5,042 nt of DNA, taken from assembly GCA_025997675.1 (NCBI GenBank), contig BNUX01000117.1:1-5042 (forward strand), in the 5' to 3' direction. The notes beneath the pieces were generated by a model. It saw only the letters and a list, made by a program, of their open reading frames with translations, had not been told where the DNA came from and searched no databases. Every line of letters begins with the position of its first letter. The first letter of the stretch is position 1. The stretch is from Spirochaetia bacterium. Lineage in GTDB: Bacteria; Spirochaetota; Spirochaetia; Treponematales; Breznakiellaceae. The position numbers and the translations under genes are program-made. Below are positions 1 through 5,042 of this stretch, piece after piece.

Positions 1-294
1 GGGCACCACGTCGATGTGGCTCATTATCCACAGCCGGGACGCAGTATCGTTACCCGGTATTGTTGCTACCAGGCTCGGACGCACCCCGCCCTTAGCCCGC
101 TTGTCCGGGGCGTCGTAGCGTTCCAGTTGGGTAATGCCGTGACCCTTGAGCCAGGACTCCAGGAACACGCACTTATCCAGTTCCCCCTCGCCGCCGGATT
201 CAGGGGATATGGCGGGGATCCCGGTCAGCGCCGTTTCCAACTCCACGGCAAGAGCAGTACTGTTATCAATAAAACTAAAAATCTTTTCCTTCAT
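1..294 (-). CDS. M20-family zinc metallopeptidase / amidohydrolase, N-terminal part (runs off the left edge)
   Basis: Seen: an open frame of 98 codons with no stop before base 1, so only the N-terminus is present. It ends in MSHIDVVP; H93 and D95 match the H-x-D motif of M20 (ArgE/DapE/ACY1/CPG2) enzymes, where the His binds a catalytic zinc and the Asp lies next to the active site. The preceding PAISPESGGEGE segment (residues 27-38) followed by a KCVFLESWLK helix is also typical of M20 proteins. Known of the family: cytoplasmic hydrolysis of N-acyl amino acids, succinyl-diaminopimelate or small peptides, depending on the subfamily. The substrate cannot be assigned here because the dimerisation domain and the other metal ligands lie outside the window. 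Start choice: two adjacent ATGs occur (297 and 294); the second is 6 bases from GAGGAG and is preferred, while 297 would add one Met. It is the last visible gene of the cluster, 10 bases after galE. Confidence 0.85.
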   Translation of the reverse strand, partial: MKEKIFSFIDNSTALAVELETALTGIPAISPESGGEGELDKCVFLESWLKGHGITQLERYDAPDKRAKGGVRPSLVATIPGNDTASRLWIMSHIDVVP

Positions 295-300
295 CATATG

Positions 301-306
301 CTCCTC
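301..306 (-). promoter_or_regulatory. Ribosome-binding site of the M20 gene, overlapping the galE stop
   Basis: The minus strand reads TGAGGAGCAT then ATGATG: the galE stop TGA (307-305) shares two bases with the GAGGAG Shine-Dalgarno. Spacing is 3 bases to the first ATG and 6 to the second, which favours the second. Ribosomes finishing galE would end on this site, so translational coupling is likely (inference). Confidence 0.7.
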
Positions 307-1276
307 ATTGTTGGTTCTTGTATACATCCCAGCTGGTTTTGATCAGGGTGTCCAGGTCCGAGTATTTCGCGGTCCAGTTCAGCAGTTCGCGGGCCTTTTT
401 AGAGGTGGCGGTAAGTTTTCCGGGGTCCCCGGCGCGGCGGCCCACGATTGTTGCGGGGATAGGTTTGCCGGTGATGCGCCGGGCTGCCTCGACAATCTCC
501 AGTACCGAAATGCCGGTTTCGCTGCCCAGGTTTACGGTGATGCTCTTATCATTTTTGCTGGTGTAGTCCAGGGCCATTGCGTGGGCTATGGCAAGGTCGC
601 TCACGTGGACATAGTCACGGACACCGGTACCGTCCGGGGTGTCGTAGTCGTTCCCGAAAACCTCTACCTCTTTCCGCATCCCGGAGGCGGCTTCCATGAT
701 AACCGGGATGAGGTTCGTAGGGTTGCTCTCAAGGCCCTTGATCCTGCCCTTGACGTCGTAGCCCGCAGCGTTGAAGTAGCGGAGGGCGGCGAAACGGATG
801 CCCAGGAGTTTGTCGTACCAGCCCAGGAACCGCTCGATTTCCAGCTTGGTAAAGCCGTAGTAGCTTTCCGGGTTGGTGGGATGCGTTTCATCAAGTGGAA
901 GATATTCCGGCCGGCCGAAAACGGCGGCGCTGGAGGAAAAGATGATGTTTTTAATGCCCCCCTCCACGGCGGCGTTCAGGATGTTGATGGTACCGTTGAT
1001 ATTGTTTACCGAATACTTTTCAGGCTTAATCATGGATTCCCCCACGGCTTTGAAAGCCGCCAGGTGGACCACCGCGTCAAAGCCTCCCGCGCTTGCCCGG
1101 GACAGGCCGGTATAGTCCAGGATATCCCCGTGGATAAATTCTGCTTCGGGGAAAAGGTTTAAGCGGAGGCCACTGGAAAGGTTGTCGAAAACCCGTACCG
1201 AATGCCCCCGGTCCAGGAATTCCCGGGCCACATGGCTTCCAATGTACCCGGCCCCGCCGATGATTAGTATGTTCAC
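305..1276 (-). CDS. galE: UDP-glucose 4-epimerase
   Basis: Interconverts UDP-glucose and UDP-galactose in the cytoplasm with tightly bound NAD; it feeds galactose use and the supply of galactosyl units for envelope glycans. It is a 323-residue short-chain dehydrogenase/reductase of the extended class, close to the usual length of about 330-340. Seen: Rossmann motif GGAGYIGSH (G7, G10, G13); D31-N32 after the second strand, where NAD ribose is bound; the catalytic triad S116 (in FSSSAAVFG), Y140 and K144 (YGFTK); YFNAAG with substrate-binding N169; TPDGTGVRDYVHVSDLA at 213-229; and GRRAGD with R281 and D284, equivalent to the UDP-sugar contacts near R292 of the E. coli enzyme. All key residues are present. 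Start: GTG at 1276, directly before the first Rossmann strand and 6 bases after AAGGGG; an in-frame extension to 1357 would overlap the ABC-F gene with low-complexity sequence. No other gal or polysaccharide genes are in the window. UDP-GlcNAc activity cannot be excluded. Confidence 0.95.
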   Translation of the reverse strand: MNILIIGGAGYIGSHVAREFLDRGHSVRVFDNLSSGLRLNLFPEAEFIHGDILDYTGLSRASAGGFDAVVHLAAFKAVGESMIKPEKYSVNNINGTINILNAAVEGGIKNIIFSSSAAVFGRPEYLPLDETHPTNPESYYGFTKLEIERFLGWYDKLLGIRFAALRYFNAAGYDVKGRIKGLESNPTNLIPVIMEAASGMRKEVEVFGNDYDTPDGTGVRDYVHVSDLAIAHAMALDYTSKNDKSITVNLGSETGISVLEIVEAARRITGKPIPATIVGRRAGDPGKLTATSKKARELLNWTAKYSDLDTLIKTSWDVYKNQQ

Positions 1277-1282
1277 GTTGAA

Positions 1283-1288
1283 CCCCTT
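1283..1288 (-). promoter_or_regulatory. Ribosome-binding site deciding the GTG start of galE
   Basis: AAGGGG on the minus strand lies 6 bases before GTG (1276-1274). No comparable site precedes the upstream in-frame start at 1357. This fixes the N-terminus as (M)NILIIGGAG. Confidence 0.75.
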
Positions 1289-1294
1289 ATTTTG

Positions 1295-1300
1295 AGTATA
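1295..1300 (-). promoter_or_regulatory. Possible internal -10 element upstream of galE
   Basis: TATACT (5 of 6 against TATAAT) sits in the AT-rich 32-base gap between the ABC-F stop and the galE start. There is no recognisable -35 hexamer 15-18 bases upstream (CTACCG at 17) and no TG extension. A transcript from it would start only a few bases before the ribosome-binding site. It is weak evidence for a secondary promoter for galE and the peptidase gene. Confidence 0.2.
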
Positions 1301-1308
1301 GCGATTTT

Positions 1309-3312
1309 TTATCGTTCCGGTAGTACCCGTTCCAGTTCCGCCGCCTTCGTTTCCCACTCCCGGCTTTTCCCCTCAAGCTCCGCCGTAATCCCGTCCAGCC
1401 GGGCCTTTACCGCCTTCGCCTTCTCACCGTTGCTGTAGACATCGGGCCGGGCCAGTTCTGTTTCCAGGGCCGCCTTTTCCGCCTCCAATGCTTCCAGGGC
1501 CGCCAGGATATCCCCCTCCTCCCGCTCCAGCCGCCGGATAAGGGTCTGCCGCTGCTTGCTCATTTCCCGCTGCTCCGATGCCTTTATCAGAATCGTTTTT
1601 GGGAGGCTGCTCCGGGCTGCCGCGCTTGTTTCGACCGCTTCCTCCGTAGGATTGCTGTTACTTACCGCTGTCTCTCCGGTAGCTTCCCGTTCCGCCCGGT
1701 CCAGGTAGTATCCGTAGTCACCGTAGAAAAGCCGGGCTGTGGCGGGCGTTCCCGGCTCCCGGGCGGCCAGTTCCAGGGTTTTGGTGGACAGGGCTTCCAT
1801 AAAGGCCCGGTCGTGGGATACGAAGATGATGGTCCCGGTGTATTGGGTGAGGGTGGAAAGGAGGATGTCCTTGGACTGGAGGTCCAGGTGGTTGGTGGGC
1901 TCGTCCAGGATTAAGAGGTTCATGGGTTTGAGGAGCATCCGCAATAGGGCCAGGCGGCTCTTTTCGCCGCCGGAAAGCACCGAAATGGGCTTGTACACAT
2001 CGTCCCCCCGGAAGAGGAACGCCCCCAGCATGTCCCGTACCCGGGGTATCAACTCGGTGGGCGCCTCCGCTTCCAGGTATTCCAGGACCTGCCGGGAACC
2101 GGTCATGGTTTCCGCCGCGTCCTGGGAGAAATAACCCGGCTGTATGCCCGTGCCGTAGGTGACTGTGCCGGTAAAGTCCCGGTCCGCCCCGGCGATGATA
2201 CGCAGGAGGGTGGTTTTCCCCGCGCCGTTCCGGCCCACCACCACCAGCTTTTCCCCCGCCTCCAGGGTCAGGTCCAGGCCGGAGAGGATGGGCAGGCTGC
2301 CGTAGCGTTTCCCGACGCCCCCCAGGGTTAGGGCTATGCGGCCCGAATGGGGCGGCTTTGGAAAGGTGATGTTGATCCGCTTGAGGGATTCGGGGATCTC
2401 TATCCGTTCCATCTTTTCCAGCTTCTTGATCCGCTCCTGGACCATAGCGGCCTTGGTGGCCTTGTAGCGGAAGCGGCGGATCAGGTCCTCCGCCTTGGCG
2501 ATTTCCTCCTGCTGGGCGGCGTAGCGTTTGAGGAGGCTGTCCAGCTCGGTTTGACGGACCTGCTCGTAGGCGGTGTAGTTGCCGGCGTAGCGTTTCAGTT
2601 GGCCCTGGAAAAGTTCGTAGACCTCGTTGACGGTGACGTCCAGGAAGTAGCGGTCGTGGGAGACCAGGAGGTAGCCCCCGGTAAAGCTCCGCAGCCATTG
2701 CTCCAGCCAGGAACGGGCCTCAATGTCCAGGTAGTTGGTGGGCTCGTCCAGGAGCAGGATGTCCGGCGCTTCCAGAAGCACCTTGGCCAGGGCAATCCGC
2801 ATCTGCCAGCCCCCGGAGAATTCCTCCGCCCCCCGGTCCAGGTCGCCGGTGGAAAAGCCCAGCCCCGTAAGCACCACGGCGATACTCTGGTCCCGGTTGT
2901 AGTAGCCGGAAAGCTCCACCGCCTCCTCTCGCCGGTGATACTCGGCCAGGAGCGCCGCAGTCCGGCTGTCGTCGGCCTTGGCATCCTCCAGGGTCTTACC
3001 AATGGTTTCCATCTCCCCCAGCATGACGGTAATTTCAGCGTAGGCGGTCTCCGCCTCCTCACGCAGGGTGCGGCCCCGGTGGACGATCCCCGACTGGGGC
3101 AGGTAGGAAATCCGGCAGCCCTTTTGCACCGCCCGTTCCCCGGAGTCCGGGGCCAGCTTCCCCGCGATAACCTTCATTAGGGTGGACTTCCCGGAACCGT
3201 TGGCCCCCGCCAGGCCGGCACGGGAACCCGAAGCCAGGTTGAGGCCCACCTCCTTTAAAATATCCCGGTCGGCGAATGCCAGGGAGACCCGGGTAAACTG
3301 GACAAAGGCCAC
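1309..3312 (-). CDS. ABC-F family ATPase (Uup/YheS/YdiF-type, ribosome-associated)
   Basis: A 667-residue protein with two ABC ATPase domains and no membrane segments, so not a transporter. ABC-F proteins bind the ribosomal E site and act on stalled or non-productive translation; some confer antibiotic resistance. Seen: domain 1 (about 1-222) with Walker A GANGSGKS (36-43), Q73, signature FSGGW (165-169), Walker B ILLLDEPTNYLD (D189, E190) and H219; interdomain linker about 225-325 with YAGNYTAYE and the basic KATKAAMVQERIKKLEKMERIE-type arm (285-306); domain 2 with Walker A GRNGAGKT (360-367), Q397, signature LSGGE (446-450), LLILDEPTNHLD (D470, E471) and H500. A charged spacer (about 540-570) leads to a C-terminal Glu/Lys/Ala-rich coiled-coil hairpin (about 584-663) turning at ARPDVYSNGEK, as in Uup. 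Both ATP sites look intact. The linker appears short, which favours a housekeeping factor over a resistance protein (inference). The GTG start gives MAFVQF, the expected ABC-F N-terminus, three bases after the upstream stop. Confidence 0.95.
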   Translation of the reverse strand: MAFVQFTRVSLAFADRDILKEVGLNLASGSRAGLAGANGSGKSTLMKVIAGKLAPDSGERAVQKGCRISYLPQSGIVHRGRTLREEAETAYAEITVMLGEMETIGKTLEDAKADDSRTAALLAEYHRREEAVELSGYYNRDQSIAVVLTGLGFSTGDLDRGAEEFSGGWQMRIALAKVLLEAPDILLLDEPTNYLDIEARSWLEQWLRSFTGGYLLVSHDRYFLDVTVNEVYELFQGQLKRYAGNYTAYEQVRQTELDSLLKRYAAQQEEIAKAEDLIRRFRYKATKAAMVQERIKKLEKMERIEIPESLKRINITFPKPPHSGRIALTLGGVGKRYGSLPILSGLDLTLEAGEKLVVVGRNGAGKTTLLRIIAGADRDFTGTVTYGTGIQPGYFSQDAAETMTGSRQVLEYLEAEAPTELIPRVRDMLGAFLFRGDDVYKPISVLSGGEKSRLALLRMLLKPMNLLILDEPTNHLDLQSKDILLSTLTQYTGTIIFVSHDRAFMEALSTKTLELAAREPGTPATARLFYGDYGYYLDRAEREATGETAVSNSNPTEEAVETSAAARSSLPKTILIKASEQREMSKQRQTLIRRLEREEGDILAALEALEAEKAALETELARPDVYSNGEKAKAVKARLDGITAELEGKSREWETKAAELERVLPER

Positions 3313-3315
3313 GAC

Positions 3316-4656
3316 TCAAAGCTCCGGTTGTTGGTCGGTCGTAAAGAAGTAAATCACCGTGGGGGCGGGAGCCCGGCGCGTTACCGTGGTCCCGTCCAGA
3401 TTCTCCGGGGGAACGTATTCGATCCGCAGGCCCTGATCGTCCGGGGTGTATATAAAATGCACCGCAATAGCGCCGCTGCTCACCCCGTCAAAACGCAGGG
3501 TAAAGGCGCCGGTATACCGGTCCTCCAGGTCGGGGCTCAGGAACAGCTCCATGCCTATGGAACCGCTGCTCAGGGCGGCGGGGGGAATGATGTGGGGGAT
3601 GAGAATACTATTGCCGGTCCAGATAAAGCGCCCGTCCCCGGCAAAGCGCAGGTTCCCGTAATTGGTACTCTGAAAGTCCGGCCCCAGGGCGTAGAGATTC
3701 TGAAACAGGGTTTCCCGCCGTTCCGTTTCCTGGGCAATGAGGTCATCCAATTCCCGGGGAAGGGATATAAAGGTGGCGGATCTTTGGAACCCGCCTGATT
3801 CCGTGTACTGTACCACCAGGGTCGTGTCCGTGGGGAGCTGCATCCGGAGGGAACCGGTAGTTCCCGGGGACCCCAGGAATTGCCAGGAACGGCTTCCGAG
3901 GCGTTGTATCCCCGTATAGGAGAAGGTCAAATCCGCCGTGGGCAGGTAGAGATGGGCAATCCCCGTATCGGGGGACGGACTGAAGCGCCACCTTTTCGAT
4001 AGATCCGCCAGGTCAATGCGCCTTGAGACAACCATAGTCCCGTACCAGTCGGGATACCAGGACCGGGCCAGGACCATATCCAGGTCCGGGTCTTCCTGCA
4101 CCGCCTCGGTTGCCGCCGCCATCAATCCCAGGGGCCCCCCGGTATGTTCAAAGAGCTTAAGCCGGTAGGAAAAACAATACCCGATAGCCCCATCTTCGGT
4201 CAGAACCCGGTACCAGTCCCCGGGAAGGGGCTCTCCGGTGGTACTTATGGCGGGGTTTCCCCGGACCATCTCAAGTATCTTGATGATCTGTCCCATCCGC
4301 AACCGGTATACCCGCCGGGCGCTATTATCCGGCTCGAAGCGGATTGGCAGCCCATCTTGAAGGGTCTCCGCATAGAGCCGGGCATACCCGGCAAACTCCG
4401 CCGCCCGCTGCCGCGCCGCCCGTTTCCCCCCCTTCAATTCCAGCTGCCAAAGGGGAATTTCAATTTTAGTCCTCCCCGGGAGCCCCACCACCCACACCTG
4501 GGCAATATTCGACCTGATATACACCGGCAGCACGGTTCCCGAAGGGATGGCGGGGTCCTCGATGGACCAGAGCAGCACCCCCCAGCCAAGCAGGCGGGAA
4601 CAGGAACACAGCAAAGTACTAAGAAGCACCATGATGATAAGGAGAAAGCGCCGCAT
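3316..4656 (-). CDS. Putative lipoprotein with a bacterial SH3-like domain
   Basis: A 446-residue protein of unknown function. Seen: an N-terminal MRRFLLIIMVLLSTLL signal segment (basic, then hydrophobic) ending in L16-C17-S18-C19, with C19 a plausible lipidated cysteine under the relaxed spirochaetal lipobox; C17 fits less well because L16 would be at -1. Residues about 102-170 look like an SH3b fold: LPIRFEPDN, VYRLRMGQIIKILE, then WYRVLTEDGAIGYCFSYRLKLFE, a pattern that often binds peptidoglycan or other wall components. The rest (about 195-446) is rich in predicted beta strands and matches nothing I can name; it has a notable NYGNLRFAGDGRFIWTG segment (332-348) and a charged helix around 299-318. 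Location is inferred to be an envelope membrane, facing the periplasm. It is the first gene of the cluster and ends 3 bases before the ABC-F start. Start: the ATG at 4656 has the basic signal-peptide start but no clear Shine-Dalgarno; M9 would remove the basic residues and is less likely. Confidence 0.8.
   Translation of the reverse strand: MRRFLLIIMVLLSTLLCSCSRLLGWGVLLWSIEDPAIPSGTVLPVYIRSNIAQVWVVGLPGRTKIEIPLWQLELKGGKRAARQRAAEFAGYARLYAETLQDGLPIRFEPDNSARRVYRLRMGQIIKILEMVRGNPAISTTGEPLPGDWYRVLTEDGAIGYCFSYRLKLFEHTGGPLGLMAAATEAVQEDPDLDMVLARSWYPDWYGTMVVSRRIDLADLSKRWRFSPSPDTGIAHLYLPTADLTFSYTGIQRLGSRSWQFLGSPGTTGSLRMQLPTDTTLVVQYTESGGFQRSATFISLPRELDDLIAQETERRETLFQNLYALGPDFQSTNYGNLRFAGDGRFIWTGNSILIPHIIPPAALSSGSIGMELFLSPDLEDRYTGAFTLRFDGVSSGAIAVHFIYTPDDQGLRIEYVPPENLDGTTVTRRAPAPTVIYFFTTDQQPEL
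3322..3325 (-). promoter_or_regulatory. Ribosome-binding site of the ABC-F gene inside the lipoprotein gene
   Basis: GGAG on the minus strand lies within the last codons of the upstream gene and 9 bases before GTG (3312-3310). The junction reads TGA-GTC-GTG, so terminating ribosomes stop on top of the initiation site; coupling is inferred. Confidence 0.6.
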
Positions 4657-4691
4657 AGGATTACTTTAGCGGAGTAAGGGAACATTGTGAA
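4656..4691 (-). promoter_or_regulatory. Candidate sigma-70-type promoter of the minus-strand operon
   Basis: On the minus strand TTCACA (4691-4686, 5 of 6 against TTGACA) is followed by a 17-base spacer and TAAAGT (4668-4663, 4 of 6 against TATAAT). Only six bases separate the -10 from the ATG at 4656, so the predicted start point falls on or next to the start codon. The adjacent sequence lacks a good Shine-Dalgarno, consistent with a leaderless mRNA. The -10 match is mediocre and a promoter further upstream is possible. Confidence 0.35.
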
Positions 4692-4763
4692 GTGGACCGG
4701 ATGCCCCCGCTGCCTGCACCTATGACAAAACAGTAATTTTTTGCTTTTTTTTGCATTTTCTAC

Positions 4764-4792
4764 TTGAAAAAGAATAGACACTATGATATATT
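4764..4792 (+). promoter_or_regulatory. Strong-looking rightward sigma-70-type promoter with extended -10
   Basis: TTGAAA (4764-4769), a 17-base spacer and TATATT (4787-4792), with TGA directly before the -10 (extended -10 TGn). Upstream, T-runs at about 4736-4742 and 4745-4752 resemble an A/T-rich UP element. The predicted start is near 4799-4800. It diverges from the minus-strand operon and would serve a gene beyond the right edge. Confidence 0.55.
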
Positions 4793-4798
4793 CATAAT

Positions 4799-4819
4799 TG
4801 TACCCGCAGGAAGGGTGCA
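4799..4819 (+). other. Hairpin at the predicted 5' end of the rightward transcript
   Basis: TGTACCC (4799-4805) can pair with GGGTGCA (4813-4819): seven pairs including one G-U, closing the 7-base loop GCAGGAA. It begins at the predicted +1 of the promoter just upstream. A 5'-terminal stem can protect an mRNA from decay. The GGA in the loop is also the core of CsrA-type sites. Either role is inference. Confidence 0.3.
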
Positions 4820-4844
4820 TACGTTTATTAGATTAAAGGGGATA

Positions 4845-4862
4845 ATGGTACGGTTTTTATGA
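4845..4862 (+). CDS. Possible five-codon leader ORF (MVRFL)
   Basis: A good Shine-Dalgarno, AAAGGGG (4835-4841), lies 3 bases (5 from the AAAGG core) before ATG at 4845; the frame then reads five codons and stops at TGA (4860-4862). The stop overlaps a second ATG (4859) as ATGA, the usual arrangement for translational coupling, and that second frame is open to the window edge. It may be a leader peptide, a gene start broken by a slip in the T5 run at 4854-4858, or chance. The peptide shows no regulatory codon run. Confidence 0.2.
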   Translation: MVRFL

Positions 4863-4885
4863 TAGCTTCACGTAATTCCTTATAT

Positions 4886-4980
4886 AGCAACAAATTACCC
4901 TTCCGCCCGCTCACTCATACCCGAACACCACACGCCCACACTCCATCCACTAATCCCCAACTCATTCGCCCTCGTCTGCG
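4886..4980 (+). other. C-rich, G-poor tract (rut-like on the rightward transcript)
   Basis: By hand count bases 4891-4980 contain 44 C and 8 G, unlike the balanced GC-rich genes to the left. Many YC dinucleotides are spread along it and little stable pairing is possible. In a rightward RNA this is the composition expected of a Rho-utilisation site. The composition is seen directly; the function is inference. Confidence 0.4.
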
Positions 4981-5042
4981 TTCAACAATAATTCGATATT
5001 CATTCTGTGGCACACTATTGGACTTGCGAGCTCCCTCATTGC

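Larger units (their letters stand above)
4657..5042. other. Apparently non-coding divergent regulatory region
   Basis: These 386 bases carry no confident gene. Bases 4657-4735 hold the minus-strand promoter candidate. Bases 4736-4800 are very AT-rich with two T-runs and a plus-strand promoter. Bases 4799-4862 could be the 5' leader of a rightward transcript. Bases 4886-4980 are strongly C-rich. A frame opening with ATG at 4859 stays open to the window edge (61 codons), but its translation is rich in Thr, Pro, Arg, His and Ser with no recognisable motif, and G-poor sequence lowers the chance of TAG and TGA, so openness is weak evidence. No terminator hairpin precedes the T-runs, and no tRNA or insertion-sequence end was seen. 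Confidence 0.55.

Noticed and set aside
146..1162. Long open frame (338 codons) on the plus strand opposite galE
   Set aside because: galE on the minus strand has all its catalytic and cofactor motifs. The antisense frame has no recognisable domain or ribosome-binding site and is a by-product of GC-rich third codon positions.
1277..1357. N-terminal extension of GalE by 27 residues
   Set aside because: The extension is Gly/Thr low-complexity sequence overlapping the ABC-F gene. A Shine-Dalgarno directly before GTG 1276 and the family N-terminus support the shorter protein.
1718..2698. Long alternative frame (326 codons) inside the ABC-F gene on the same strand
   Set aside because: Its translation is Pro/Gly/Arg/His-rich low-complexity sequence, and the other frame carries intact Walker and signature motifs throughout.
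2347..3180. 277-codon plus-strand frame opposite the ABC-F gene
   Set aside because: Antisense shadow of the ABC-F coding sequence, without any motif of its own.
4735..4760. Intrinsic terminator suggested by the T-runs
   Set aside because: No GC-rich stem precedes the T-runs on either strand, and they fit better as an upstream element of the rightward promoter.
4434..4820. Minus-strand frame of 128 codons starting at 4820
   Set aside because: It overlaps the lipoprotein signal peptide in another frame and begins in the AT-rich promoter region; its translation lacks recognisable features.
4900..4975. G-quadruplex on the minus strand opposite the C-rich tract
   Set aside because: The G-runs are mostly two or three bases long with uneven loops; there is not enough to support a stable quadruplex by eye.
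4859..5042. Plus-strand frame open from ATG 4859 to the window edge as a confident gene
   Set aside because: It has only 61 codons, a poor ribosome-binding site of its own and a Thr/Pro/Arg/His-rich translation typical of C-rich DNA. It is kept only as a possibility linked to the five-codon ORF.
1..5042. CRISPR array, tRNA, rRNA, insertion sequence or defence island
   Set aside because: No regularly spaced repeats, cloverleaf-like sequence, transposase motifs, terminal inverted repeats or defence-type domains were seen on either strand.

Overview
The window looks like part of a GC-rich (roughly 55-60% by eye) spirochaete chromosome, most likely a treponeme-type organism of the termite-gut or Breznakiellaceae kind. 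The lineage call is inference: the ABC-F protein starts MAFVQFTRVSLAF, as I remember treponemal ABC-F proteins doing, and the first gene encodes an SH3-domain lipoprotein with a relaxed, spirochaete-style lipobox. No search was run, so the phylum is moderately supported and the genus is only a guess.

Layout. Almost all the coding sequence lies on the minus strand and reads right to left as one tight cluster: a putative SH3-domain lipoprotein (4656 to 3316), a two-domain ABC-F ATPase (3312 to 1309), UDP-glucose 4-epimerase GalE (1276 to 305), and the first 98 codons of an M20-family metallopeptidase that leaves the window at base 1. The gaps are 3, 32 and 10 bases, with no terminator-like hairpin in any of them. 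The Shine-Dalgarno sequence of the ABC-F gene lies inside the end of the lipoprotein gene, and that of the peptidase gene overlaps the galE stop codon. This suggests co-transcription and partly coupled translation. The four products share no obvious pathway: envelope lipoprotein, ribosome-associated ATPase, sugar-nucleotide epimerase and aminoacyl or peptide hydrolase. They read as a housekeeping operon, not a dedicated system.

The right end (4657-5042) has no confident gene. It appears to be a divergent regulatory region. A minus-strand promoter candidate sits so close to the lipoprotein start that the mRNA could be leaderless. A good-looking plus-strand promoter (TTGAAA, 17-base spacer, extended -10 TGATATATT, T-rich upstream tract) points out of the window. 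Its predicted transcript would begin with a short hairpin, carry a strong ribosome-binding site followed by only five codons, and then enter a conspicuously C-rich, G-poor stretch. That combination resembles a leader controlled by translation and/or Rho, but nothing in the window proves it. No CRISPR array, tRNA, rRNA, insertion sequence or defence system was recognised.
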